Below, one piece after another: positions 32,685-40,964 of a stretch of 57,149 nucleotides of DNA. Made by a program: the position numbers and the translations under genes. Origin of the DNA: Treponema sp. (GTDB lineage: Bacteria > Spirochaetota > Spirochaetia > Treponematales > Treponemataceae); assembly GCA_016293495.1 (NCBI GenBank), contig JAEDED010000014.1, forward strand, positions 1 to 57,149, in the 5' to 3' direction. Every line of letters starts with the position of its first letter. Position 1 is the stretch's first letter. The notes beneath the pieces were generated by a model that saw nothing but the letters and a program-made list of their open reading frames with translations, did not search any database and had not been told where the DNA came from.

Positions 32685-33929
32685 CTATTCGAATCGTTTG
32701 TCTTCGATGCGTTTTGTTTTCTTTTCGCTTCTTGGTAATTCACCGATTCCTACAACTTGAACATTTGGTGTCATGTTGTATTTCTGCTTAAAGTGATACT
32801 GAATGCCGAGAGAAACTTCTACGCGATCTGTTCCGCCTTCAACTTCTACGAATACTGTCATTTTATCTTTGCCGTCAACATGTTCGATTACGGCGCGGTA
32901 TTCACTTGAAGTTCCAGGAACAGATTTGATTACATCTTCGATTGTACTTGGGAAGATGATGTTTCCTTTTACTTTTACCATGTCATCACTGCGGCCGAGA
33001 ATCTGTGTAATTCTTGGATAGCTTCTTCCGCACGGACATTTTTCTGTTACGAATGCAGCAAGGTCGTGAGTTCTGAAGCGGAAGAGTGGAGCGCCTTCTT
33101 TTACTAATGTAGTAAGACAGATTTCTCCGATTTCGCCTTCTGGTACAGGGAGACCTGTGTTCGGGTCAAGAATTTCTGTGTAAATGTAATCATCAAAGAT
33201 ATGTATTCCGGCATCTGATTTGTCACAGTTGATTCCGATTCCAGGACCATAACATTCTGTTAAGCCGTAAATGTCGTAAAGTTCAATGCCGAGAATTGAC
33301 TGAATGCGTTCGCGCATTTTGTCGCCCCAGCGTTCTGAACCGATAATGCCTTTTTTAAGCTTAATGTTCTTTCCGATGCCGCGAGCTTCAACCTGTTCTG
33401 CAAGCAGAAGTGCATAAGATGAAGTTGCACAGATTACAGTCGACTGAAGGTCCTGCATCATCATAAGCTGCTTTTCAGTATTTCCCGGTCCCATTGGAAC
33501 TGCCATAGCTCCGAGCTTTTCACAGCCTGCCTGAAATCCAATTCCTGCTGTCCACAGTCCGTATCCCGGTGTAATTTGAATGCGGTCTTTTTTTGTAATG
33601 CCTGCAAGTTCGTAACAGCGCGCAAACATAGTTGCCCAGTCGTCAACGTCTTTCTGTGTATATGGAACGATTACCGGCGCTCCAGTAGTTCCTGATGAAG
33701 AATGAATGCGAACGATGTCTTCTTCTGGAACTGATGCAAGTCCAAGTGGATATGCGTCGCGAAGATCCTGCTTTGTGCAGAATGGAACGAGGCGTTCGAA
33801 AGATTCCTGGTCTTTGATATCGTCTGGATTTACGTCTTTAAAACGTTCTGTGTAAAAAGGATTTCCACATGCTTTGACGCGTTTTACCTGAGCGCGGATC
33901 TGCTCAAGCTGTTTTTCTGTAAGTTTCAT
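32685..33929 (-). CDS. paaK: Phenylacetate-CoA ligase
   Basis: 414 residues, PaaK family. Nucleotide loop HSSSGTTGAPVIVPYT near residue 90, then LYDIYGLTECYGPG, the catalytic GRSDDMVKVKGNIIFPS, and the short C-terminal domain ending LPRSEKKTKR. The enzyme converts aryl-acetate (and similar acids) to aryl-acetyl-CoA with ATP. ATG 33929 (MKLTEKQLEQIR) gives the normal family N-terminus; the upstream reading adds unsupported residues. Divergent from the TrpP/ECF operon. In gut anaerobes, PaaK with IorAB can salvage phenyl- or indole-acetate to aromatic amino acids; that link is inferred. Confidence 0.92.
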   Translation of the reverse strand: MKLTEKQLEQIRAQVKRVKACGNPFYTERFKDVNPDDIKDQESFERLVPFCTKQDLRDAYPLGLASVPEEDIVRIHSSSGTTGAPVIVPYTQKDVDDWATMFARCYELAGITKKDRIQITPGYGLWTAGIGFQAGCEKLGAMAVPMGPGNTEKQLMMMQDLQSTVICATSSYALLLAEQVEARGIGKNIKLKKGIIGSERWGDKMRERIQSILGIELYDIYGLTECYGPGIGINCDKSDAGIHIFDDYIYTEILDPNTGLPVPEGEIGEICLTTLVKEGAPLFRFRTHDLAAFVTEKCPCGRSYPRITQILGRSDDMVKVKGNIIFPSTIEDVIKSVPGTSSEYRAVIEHVDGKDKMTVFVEVEGGTDRVEVSLGIQYHFKQKYNMTPNVQVVGIGELPRSEKKTKRIEDKRFE

Positions 33930-34066
33930 TTGTAAGTCCTGTGATGTTTTTGAATTGTTACTGTATATAATAATTCCTAAATCAGTGTTTGTCAAATTTT
34001 AGGGTGGAAATTTCAATTTAAGTGAAGTTTTTTCGAAAATTCCTGACAAATTCAGGTGTGTTTCTA

Positions 34067-34126
34067 TTGACAAAAACAAAAAACTGGCTTATTCTATGCA
34101 TAGTAACAGTTACTCTATTTAGTAAC
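34067..34126 (+). promoter_or_regulatory. Consensus promoter and palindromic operator of the trpP-ecf operon
   Basis: TTGACA (34067-34072), a 17-base spacer and TATTCT (34090-34095). Just downstream, where transcription would begin, AGTAACAGTTACT (34102-34114) is a perfect 6-1-6 palindrome, and a third half-site AGTAAC lies at 34121-34126. A repressor binding there would block the promoter. The regulator is not evident nearby. Confidence 0.7.
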
Positions 34127-34160
34127 ACTACTTTGTTTATCAGAAATAAGGAGAATAATT

Positions 34161-34751
34161 ATGGAAAAGCGTGAATTAAAGGAAGAAAAGAAAAAAGGTC
34201 TTTCTCTTCAGGATTTGCTTCTTGTTGCAGTATTTCTTGCAGCTGGTGCAGTATTGAAATACTTTGTAGGAAGTATCATTAACTTTGGCGGAATGAAGCC
34301 TAACTTCATTATTGCAATGTACTGTCTCGTAATTGCATTGATCAGACCAAATGTACTTTACTGTATCATCATCGGTATTCTTGCTGGTGCAGTTTGTCAG
34401 CTGTTCCCTGGAACTCCATATTTGAACTTTGCTTCTGAATTTGCAGGGGCACTTGCAATGGGTCTTTTACTTATGATTCCTGCAAAGACTGCTGTATTCC
34501 GTACAATTCTTAATGCAGTTATTACATTTATAAGTACAGTAATTTCCGGCGGACTTTACACAGTACTTCTTTTCGTATTTGTTAAAGCTCAGCCAGAAGC
34601 AATGGTAGGTTATGTTCCTATCGTTCTCGGAACTGCAACTCTTAATGCAATCATCGTCGGAGCTCTTTATGTTCCTTTGATGAATGTTTTGAAAAAAGAA
34701 ATTCCTGTAACAAAAAAAGCAGAACCAGTTGAAGAAGAAAAAGCAGAATAA
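34161..34751 (+). CDS. trpP: TrpP-type ECF S component (tryptophan transporter)
   Basis: 196 residues, about five to six helices, with charged ends (KRELKEEKKKG and VEEEKAE). The FGGMKPNFIIAMYCLVIALIRPNVLY segment matches the GGMKP motif of TrpP/YhaG tryptophan transporters. Unlike Bacillus, it is followed by a full ECF module (two ATPases and EcfT), so this is a dedicated transporter. Tryptophan is inferred from the motif and from the adjacent aromatic-acid genes; a related aromatic compound is possible. GGAG precedes the ATG. Confidence 0.75.
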   Translation: MEKRELKEEKKKGLSLQDLLLVAVFLAAGAVLKYFVGSIINFGGMKPNFIIAMYCLVIALIRPNVLYCIIIGILAGAVCQLFPGTPYLNFASEFAGALAMGLLLMIPAKTAVFRTILNAVITFISTVISGGLYTVLLFVFVKAQPEAMVGYVPIVLGTATLNAIIVGALYVPLMNVLKKEIPVTKKAEPVEEEKAE

Positions 34752-34781
34752 TAACTTTGATATACTTAAAGGATTTACATC

Positions 34782-35660
34782 ATGATTAAAATAGAAAAGC
34801 TTTCTTTTAAATATCAGAATGCAGAAGCAAATGCTCTTGAAGATATTTCACTTACAATCGACAAGGGTGATTTTGTAGGCTTGATCGGGGAATCAGGTGC
34901 AGGAAAAACAACTTTATGTTCCTGCATTAACAGTTTGATTCCTCATCATTACACTGGTGATTTTTATGGCAGCATAAAAATTGCCGGTCAGGATACATTT
35001 GATGTTAAGCCTGGAGAACTTGCTCTTAAAGTTGGTTCTGTATTTCAGGATATTGAAAGTCAGCTTGTAAGTTATTTTGTTGAAGATGAAATCCTTTTTG
35101 GACTTGAGAACTTTGGTGTTCCTGCAGATCAGATTGAATCAAGACTTGCAGGAGCACTTGAAGCTCTTGATATTACAGAATTGCGCTACCGTGAAGTTTC
35201 TTCATTAAGCGGTGGTCAGAAACAGAAAGTTGTAATTGCTGCAATTCTTGCGCTTGAACCTGATGTGCTTGTATTGGATGAACCTACAGGTGAGCTTGAT
35301 CCTGCTTCAAGTGTTCAGATTTTTGAATTGTTGAAAAAACTGAATGAAGAAAAAGGAATTACAATTGTTGTAGCAGAACAGAAGATAATGCTTCTGTGTG
35401 AATATGTAAAAAAATTAATCGTTCTTGAAAAGGGCAAACTCATTCATTACGGCGAAATAAGAAGTACATTGACTCACCAGAAGGAAATGGAAGAAGCCGG
35501 CATTAACTGCCCTCGTGTTCTTACTTTAACAAAGAAAATGGCAGAAGAAAAACTTATTCCTGCTACCTGCAAACAGGAAGATAGAATCTGTCTTAATGCA
35601 GAAGAAGCTGCAGTTTTCGTAAAGAAGATGTCAAAGAAAAGGAGAACTGCAAATGCCTAA
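34782..35660 (+). CDS. ecfA1: ECF transporter ATPase A1
   Basis: 292 residues. Walker A GESGAGKTT near residue 35, Q-loop FQDIESQ, signature SLSGGQKQK near 145, Walker B VLVLDEPTGELDP. It has the ECF-type extended C-terminal part from ~210 (EKGKLIHYGEIRSTL...). Energises the S component with EcfA2 and EcfT. Overlaps the next gene by 8 bases. Confidence 0.9.
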   Translation: MIKIEKLSFKYQNAEANALEDISLTIDKGDFVGLIGESGAGKTTLCSCINSLIPHHYTGDFYGSIKIAGQDTFDVKPGELALKVGSVFQDIESQLVSYFVEDEILFGLENFGVPADQIESRLAGALEALDITELRYREVSSLSGGQKQKVVIAAILALEPDVLVLDEPTGELDPASSVQIFELLKKLNEEKGITIVVAEQKIMLLCEYVKKLIVLEKGKLIHYGEIRSTLTHQKEMEEAGINCPRVLTLTKKMAEEKLIPATCKQEDRICLNAEEAAVFVKKMSKKRRTANA

Positions 35661-36471
35661 AGAAACTGTACTTGAATTTCAGAATGTAAGTTTTTCTTAT
35701 AACGAAACTGCAAATGTAAAAGACTTGAATGTAAAAATTGAAAAAGGAGATTTTGTTGCTGTTATCGGATCTAACGGTGCAGGTAAATCAACATTCTCAA
35801 AACTCTGTAACGGACTTTTAAAACCTTCGACAGGTGATGTACTTGTTGCGGGGCTTAATACAAAAAAAGAAAAAGTAAGTAAACTTGCAAAACACATTGG
35901 GTTCTTATTTCAGAATCCTGACCGCCAGATTTGTTGTCAGACTGTAGCAGAAGAAATTGCCTTCAGTTTGAGAAATAATGGTGTCCCAGAAGATGAAATA
36001 AAAGTTCGCGTTGATAATACAATCAAAGAATTTGGATTTAAAGCTGATGTAGAACCATTCAACATGAGCCGTGGACAAAGACAGAGATTATGTCTTGCAT
36101 GTCTTATTGCCCTTAATCCTGAAATACTTATTTTGGATGAACCTACTACAGGCCTTGATTACAGGGAATGTATGGAAATGATGAACCGTATTAAAAAACT
36201 TAATAAGGCTGGAACAACGGTCATTATGGTCTGTCACGATATGGAGATCGTTCTTGATTTTGCAAAAAATGTAATCGTAATGAATCGTGGAGAAATACTT
36301 GGTAATGGAAAGACAAGAACTGTTCTGTCTGACACTGAGCTTCTTTCGAAAGCAAGACTTCTTCAGCCACAGATTGCAGCAACATGTACAATTCTTGGAA
36401 AAGACTACAAGGATGTATTTACTGTTGATGAAATGATTGATCGTATTAAAGAACTTAAGGGGAAGAAATAA
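35653..36471 (+). CDS. ecfA2: ECF transporter ATPase A2
   Basis: 272 residues. Walker A GSNGAGKST near residue 40, FLFQNPDRQICCQTVAEEIAF for the ECF Q-loop, Walker B LILDEPTTGLD. The signature is NMSRGQRQR rather than LSGGQ, an uncommon substitution but still plausible. Pairs with EcfA1 as an asymmetric dimer. Overlaps ecfT by one base (AATGA). Confidence 0.9.
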   Translation: MPKETVLEFQNVSFSYNETANVKDLNVKIEKGDFVAVIGSNGAGKSTFSKLCNGLLKPSTGDVLVAGLNTKKEKVSKLAKHIGFLFQNPDRQICCQTVAEEIAFSLRNNGVPEDEIKVRVDNTIKEFGFKADVEPFNMSRGQRQRLCLACLIALNPEILILDEPTTGLDYRECMEMMNRIKKLNKAGTTVIMVCHDMEIVLDFAKNVIVMNRGEILGNGKTRTVLSDTELLSKARLLQPQIAATCTILGKDYKDVFTVDEMIDRIKELKGKK

Positions 36472-37250
36472 TGAAAGGATTTTTAGATTATCTTGATGGA
36501 GATTCTATTCTTCATAAAATGCATCCCCTTATTAAAATCTTAGTTTCGTTTTTAATCTGTGCGGGAGCATTCAGTTCATCAAATTATTTTTATCTTATCG
36601 GAATCGTTGTTTTTGATATGCTTATGGGACTTGTAGGAAACGGTAAAAATAACTGTGGTCTTTTCAAAAGATCTTTGGGCCTTCTTTATGGTCTTTTCAA
36701 AATGTCACTTTTTCTGTTTATTCTTCAGGTACTTGTAATCCGTCGTGGTAATGTAATTCTTCCGATGGGACCAAAGTTTGGTATTACTGATGAAGGTCTT
36801 AAAAGCGGTCTTTTGATTATTCTTCGTTTGACTGGTGCAACATTGCCGCTGTCAATTTTGATTTCGGTAACAAACTTGAATGATCTTTCGAATACAATCG
36901 TTCAGGTTCTTCATGTTCCTTATAAATATGCATTTACTTTTACTTCTGCAATTCGTTTTATACCAGTATTCTCTGCAGAAATGGCTGGTATCATCGAATC
37001 TCAGAAAGCCCGTGGTGTGGATTTTGAAATAAAGAATCCGTTTAAGAAGCTTGGAATGATTATTCCTCTGTGTTTTCCACTTTTGATTTCGTCTGTTCGA
37101 AAAATTGAGTCTACTGCAACTGCTGCAGAACTTCGAGGCTTTTATTTAAGAACAGGAAAAAGCTGCAGCAAAGTTTATAAAATCCATTTTGCAGATGTCG
37201 TATTCTTTTTGATTGGCGGTGCAATTCTTGCAGGGGGAATTATTATTTAA
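36471..37250 (+). CDS. ecfT: ECF transporter transmembrane component EcfT
   Basis: 259 residues, five to six helices. The two coupling-helix Arg motifs that bind the ATPases are visible: ESQKARGVDFE near residue 185, and TAAELRGF near 222. The N-terminal DSILHKMHPLIKIL is the family start. Completes the trpP-ecfA1-ecfA2-ecfT operon, ended by a perfect terminator at 37254-37286. Confidence 0.9.
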   Translation: MKGFLDYLDGDSILHKMHPLIKILVSFLICAGAFSSSNYFYLIGIVVFDMLMGLVGNGKNNCGLFKRSLGLLYGLFKMSLFLFILQVLVIRRGNVILPMGPKFGITDEGLKSGLLIILRLTGATLPLSILISVTNLNDLSNTIVQVLHVPYKYAFTFTSAIRFIPVFSAEMAGIIESQKARGVDFEIKNPFKKLGMIIPLCFPLLISSVRKIESTATAAELRGFYLRTGKSCSKVYKIHFADVVFFLIGGAILAGGIII

Positions 37251-37253
37251 TAC

Positions 37254-37286
37254 AAAAAAAGCGGTCGAAAGCGACCGCTTTTTTCG
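37254..37286. terminator. Intrinsic terminator between ecfT and the paaI remnant
   Basis: GCGGTCG (37261-37267) pairs with CGACCGC (37272-37278) around AAAG, flanked by A7 and T6. It can end the ECF transcript and, from the other side, the paaI/iorAB transcript. Confidence 0.9.
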
Positions 37287-37301
37287 TTTAATTAAAGGTT
37301 G

Positions 37302-37553
37302 TTAAACTCTTATTCCGTTTACCATGATAACTGCAATTTTATTTTCTTTATTGTCGGTAATATTAATCTAAACTGTGCAGAGGTTTTTACCCATTTTGAT
37401 AATCTGGCTTTCAGAAATTAATGTATCACCTTTTACAGTTCCAAGATAAGTAATCTGACTTGTAGATGTAACCACATGACAGTCGGGAGTGTTTGTAGCA
37501 ACTGCAAAGTGATCATTGCCAAAATATTTTTTTGCTTCTTCAAGATTTTTCAT
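37302..37553 (-). pseudogene. paaI: PaaI-family hotdog thioesterase, internally deleted and with a nonsense codon
   Basis: The frame starts MKNLEEAKKYFGNDHFAVAT and jumps straight to TPDCHVVTSTSQITYLG. A full-length PaaI has about 45 more residues here, including the catalytic GGxxxTLAD segment. After GKNLCTV comes TAG, but the same frame continues (INITDNKENKIAVIMVNG) to a TAA at 37304-37302, exactly as the family's last strand. The gene therefore has two lesions. Hydrolysis of aryl-acyl-CoA by this protein is lost. It follows iorB copy 2 with a one-base overlap. Confidence 0.75.
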
Positions 37554-38125
37554 TAAAAGGCCTTTACATAATCAACTGCTCTGCAGTTAAGTTCATAGAA
37601 ATCAGGTTTAACTAAAAGTTTTAATGCATCTTTAATCTGTTCTTTATCAATAAGTCCTGTATTGCATGCAGCCCCAAGAAGAACTATGTTTACAACCTTT
37701 GAACTTTTCAAATCCTGACATGCTTTGTCTGTATCAACAGCAATCACTTTGCCAGAAACTTTTTCAAGGTATTCAATCATTGTATTTTCATCGAAAGTTT
37801 TTCCTGTAAGGCTTGCAGTTACTGGCTGCACGATTTTTTTGTTTACAATTACAAGTCCGCCGTCTTTAAGGTATTTAATGTTGCGCACTGCTTCTGCAGC
37901 TTCAAAGGCGATGATAATATCAGCTGTACCTTCACTGATCAACGGTGAATAAACATCACTTCCGATACGCACATGGCTTACAACAGAACCGCCGCGCTGT
38001 GCCATTCCGATTGTTTCTGCAGACATTACTTTTTCTCCGCCTGAGATGGCAGCCTGTGATAAAACTTTCGCAGCAAGAACTGTTCCCTGACCGCCAACAC
38101 CACAAATTAAAATATTTTTACTCAT
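37553..38125 (-). CDS. iorB: Indolepyruvate ferredoxin oxidoreductase beta subunit, copy 2
   Basis: 190 residues. NILICGVGGQGTVLAAKVL at the start and ETIGMAQRGGSVVSHVRIG near residue 42, diagnostic for IorB. Diverged from copy 1 (AETIGMAQ versus SEVHGMSQ). It lies 11 bases after iorA copy 2 and overlaps the broken paaI, so the three formed one transcript. Confidence 0.92.
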   Translation of the reverse strand: MSKNILICGVGGQGTVLAAKVLSQAAISGGEKVMSAETIGMAQRGGSVVSHVRIGSDVYSPLISEGTADIIIAFEAAEAVRNIKYLKDGGLVIVNKKIVQPVTASLTGKTFDENTMIEYLEKVSGKVIAVDTDKACQDLKSSKVVNIVLLGAACNTGLIDKEQIKDALKLLVKPDFYELNCRAVDYVKAF

Positions 38126-38136
38126 TTCTGACCGCC

Positions 38137-40008
38137 TTAATTAATTGCCTTAGTTGGACAAACCTGTTCGCATAATCCACAGCCTGTGCAAAGTGAATCA
38201 TCAATTTCTACTTTGCGTTCTCCTGCAATCACGCTCAATGAAGGACATCCAAGTTCCTTGATACATTTCTGACAGCCGATACATTTGTCGTAGTTAACGA
38301 ACTTAGGTTGTGGTTTTGCAAAACCGAGTTTTGATGCAACGGCGATACAAGGTGCTTTAAAAATAATTGCGCTTACACCGTCAACTTTTACTGCATCTTT
38401 TACAGCTTGAACTGCTTCTGTCTGATTGAAAGGATCAACTGTAACAACAGATTTTACTCCTGCTGCAAGAAGCATTTTTTCGATGCTTACTTTTTCTACA
38501 AATTCACCCATCATTGTAACGCCTGTTCCAGGATGAGGCTGATGACCTGTCATTGCAGTTGTGGAATTATCAAGAATACAGACTGTTATTTTTGCCTGAT
38601 TGTAAACAGCGTTAACAACGCCTGTAAGTCCAGATGCAAAGAATGTGGAATCTCCGATAAAGCTGAAACATTTTCTGTCAGGTTCATTGTGATAAAATCC
38701 CTGTGCCATTGTAATGTCAGCGCCCATACAAAGACATGTGTCACACATATCAAGAGGCTTTGCGTTGCCCAGTGTGTAACATCCAATGTCGCCGCAGTAA
38801 ACAGTTTTTTCACCTTTCATTGCCTGCTTTACTGCATAGAATGAACCGCGGTGAGGACAGCCTGCACACAGCACTGGTGGACGAACTGGAAGTTCCGGCA
38901 TTTGTGGAAGTGATTTATTTTTATCACTGCAATTTTTACAGTCGCCATTTTCGATTGATAAAAATTCCTTTACCGAAGCTTTTACGATTTCTACTGTAAG
39001 TTCTCCAGCTTCTGGAACTTTTCGATCCAGTTTACCGTGAATTGAAACAGTAAGATTTGATTTTGCTTTTAAAAGAAGAAGTGATTCTTCGATTACAGGA
39101 TCAAGTTCTTCAAAAACAAGGACATGATTTTTTGACATCAAGAAATCTTCTGCAAGTTCATATGGGAACGGATAAGAAGTTCCGATTTTTAAAATCTCTG
39201 CATTTTTAAGTTCTGAATTTTCAGGATGTTCTGCTTTTAAAAGTTCGATTGCTTCTTTTAAATACTGGTAGCTGATTCCGCCGGCAGCAAAGGCAAGTGA
39301 ATTTTCTCCGCCTTTGTTGTTGTCGATAAAGTTGAAGGCACTCTTGCTGAACACCTGTGGGAGTTCTTCTTCGTTACGGGCAAAGATTCGTTTGTGGTTG
39401 TTGTATGATGTGCGAGGGAATATTACCCAGCGCTGTGTGTCTTTTTCAAAAACTCCGGATGTACGGCACTGTGTAAGTTCTGGAAGTTCCATACTTTCGT
39501 ATGCGTGGTCAACTCGTGTTGTAGGTCGCAGTAATACCGGAGTGTTGTATTTTTCAGAAACCTCAAAGGCTTCCTGAATCATCTGGTAAGCTTCAAGCGG
39601 AGTAGAAGGATCAAATACAGGAATCTTTGAAAACTGTCCGAACTTTCTTGTGTCCTGTTCGGTTTGACTTGAGATAGGTCCCGGATCATCTGCTGAGACG
39701 ATAACCATTCCTCCCTTAACTCCAACGTACGAAAGACACATTACAGGGTCAGAAGCAACGTTGAGACCGACCTGTTTCATTGTAACGAGAGTGCGGCTTC
39801 CGGCATAACTTGCACCGGCAGCAACTTCAACTGCTGCTTTTTCGTTGATTGACCATTCAACGTAAGTTCCTGTCTTTTTGTTGTATTTTGAAATGAATTC
39901 AATAATTTCGCTTGAAGGTGTTCCAGGATATCCTGATACAAGGTTAACACCTGCTTTTAATGCACCCAGGGCAATGGCCTGGTTTCCCATAATCATTTGT
40001 GTAGACAT
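38137..40008 (-). CDS. iorA: Indolepyruvate ferredoxin oxidoreductase alpha subunit, copy 2
   Basis: 623 residues. MIMGNQAIALGALKAGVN and VSGYPGTPSSEI start the pyrimidine domain; CAGCPHRG, GDIGCYTLGNAKP and NSTTAMTGHQPHPG mark the TPP region; CIGCQKCIKELGCP and CTGCGLCEQVCP are the two FeS motifs. About 48 residues longer than copy 1, mainly in the middle. ATG 40008 is used rather than the 40056 reading because a TGGTATAAT box lies 7 bases upstream and the homology begins here. Same reaction as copy 1; whether the two differ in substrate is unknown. Confidence 0.92.
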   Translation of the reverse strand: MSTQMIMGNQAIALGALKAGVNLVSGYPGTPSSEIIEFISKYNKKTGTYVEWSINEKAAVEVAAGASYAGSRTLVTMKQVGLNVASDPVMCLSYVGVKGGMVIVSADDPGPISSQTEQDTRKFGQFSKIPVFDPSTPLEAYQMIQEAFEVSEKYNTPVLLRPTTRVDHAYESMELPELTQCRTSGVFEKDTQRWVIFPRTSYNNHKRIFARNEEELPQVFSKSAFNFIDNNKGGENSLAFAAGGISYQYLKEAIELLKAEHPENSELKNAEILKIGTSYPFPYELAEDFLMSKNHVLVFEELDPVIEESLLLLKAKSNLTVSIHGKLDRKVPEAGELTVEIVKASVKEFLSIENGDCKNCSDKNKSLPQMPELPVRPPVLCAGCPHRGSFYAVKQAMKGEKTVYCGDIGCYTLGNAKPLDMCDTCLCMGADITMAQGFYHNEPDRKCFSFIGDSTFFASGLTGVVNAVYNQAKITVCILDNSTTAMTGHQPHPGTGVTMMGEFVEKVSIEKMLLAAGVKSVVTVDPFNQTEAVQAVKDAVKVDGVSAIIFKAPCIAVASKLGFAKPQPKFVNYDKCIGCQKCIKELGCPSLSVIAGERKVEIDDSLCTGCGLCEQVCPTKAIN

Positions 40009-40015
40009 AAAAATA

Positions 40016-40024
40016 ATTATACCA
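40016..40024 (-). promoter_or_regulatory. Leaderless-type promoter of iorA copy 2
   Basis: TGGTATAAT on the minus strand (extended -10), with 7 bases to the ATG at 40008 and no ribosome site. Predicts transcription starting at the start codon. Confidence 0.6.
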
Positions 40025-40119
40025 CAAAAATTATTTTTTTTATATAATGGAATCATCAGTTGACTGATTACAATGTTAATTAATCTGATTTGTCAGCTGG
40101 CTTTTATATGGAGGGTAAA

Positions 40120-40839
40120 ATGGTTTTTACAGGAAAATTTTATATTGGATACAGTGACATTTCGAAAGATTCAACTCTCACAAATACTTCAATTCTAAAG
40201 CTTTTTGAAAATGTAGCTTCAATGCACAGCCGCGTTGCAAATGATGATATTAACCAGAGCGAAGGACGATGGTTCTTAACTGGATATCATGTAAAAATTA
40301 CAAAGCGTCCTGTTTACGGTGAAACAGTTACAATCAACACCTGGAGCCGCGATATGAAAGGCGTTCAGGCATGCCGTGAGTTTGAAGTGTACAACGAAAA
40401 AGGTGAACTCTGCCTTACAGGACTTTCAAACTGGATTCGCATTAATGCAAAGACTCTTCGCCTTGAACGCATTTCTCCGGAACTTTACGAAGCATATGGC
40501 AGTGAACCAGATCACACAAACTTCAATTATTCCTGGATTGAAAAATTAAAAGAAAGTGAAACTCCTGACTTTGATAAAGAATTCCACATCGAAAGAAATT
40601 TTATCGATGCAAACAATCACATGAACAATGTTTATTACCTTGATCTTGTAACAAACATTCTTCCTGAAGAAGTTTATCAGGCCGGGGAATTAAACGAATT
40701 TCTGATCATGTACAAGTCAGCCATCAAATATGACGAAACTGTAAACTGTAGTTTTGCAGCAGAAGATGACGGTTACAGAATTACAATCAAGTCACAGGAC
40801 AAAAGTGATCTTAAGGCAGTAATTAAACTTGTTAAGTAA
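40120..40839 (+). CDS. Acyl-ACP thioesterase family protein
   Basis: 239 residues, two hotdog domains as in bacterial acyl-ACP thioesterases (FatA/FatB-type). The N-terminal half has YSDISKDSTLTNTSILKLFENVA and TGYHVKITKRPVYGETVTI; the second hotdog carries DANNHMNNVYYLDL, the catalytic Asn/His site. It releases free fatty acid from ACP. ATG 40120 is used because TGGAGGG precedes it; the track-style upstream reading from 40090 lacks a site. It may set membrane-lipid or acid composition. It is divergent from iorA copy 2. Confidence 0.85.
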   Translation: MVFTGKFYIGYSDISKDSTLTNTSILKLFENVASMHSRVANDDINQSEGRWFLTGYHVKITKRPVYGETVTINTWSRDMKGVQACREFEVYNEKGELCLTGLSNWIRINAKTLRLERISPELYEAYGSEPDHTNFNYSWIEKLKESETPDFDKEFHIERNFIDANNHMNNVYYLDLVTNILPEEVYQAGELNEFLIMYKSAIKYDETVNCSFAAEDDGYRITIKSQDKSDLKAVIKLVK

Positions 40840-40932
40840 CAATGGCGGTGTAGTTATTCGAGAAAAGCTTCGTATAAAAGATTAGTGTCGCGCGAGAGGA
40901 ATGAGATGACGGTCGTAAAAATTCCCGCTGAT

Positions 40933-40961
40933 TTGACAATCAAATATTTTGAATTTAGAAT
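40933..40961 (+). promoter_or_regulatory. Near-consensus promoter of the three-component system
   Basis: TTGACA (40933-40938), 17 bases and TAGAAT (40956-40961). Transcription would start about 40968, between the two candidate ATGs at 40965 and 40971, so the transcript is leaderless or nearly so. Confidence 0.75.
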
Positions 40962-40964
40962 TAT

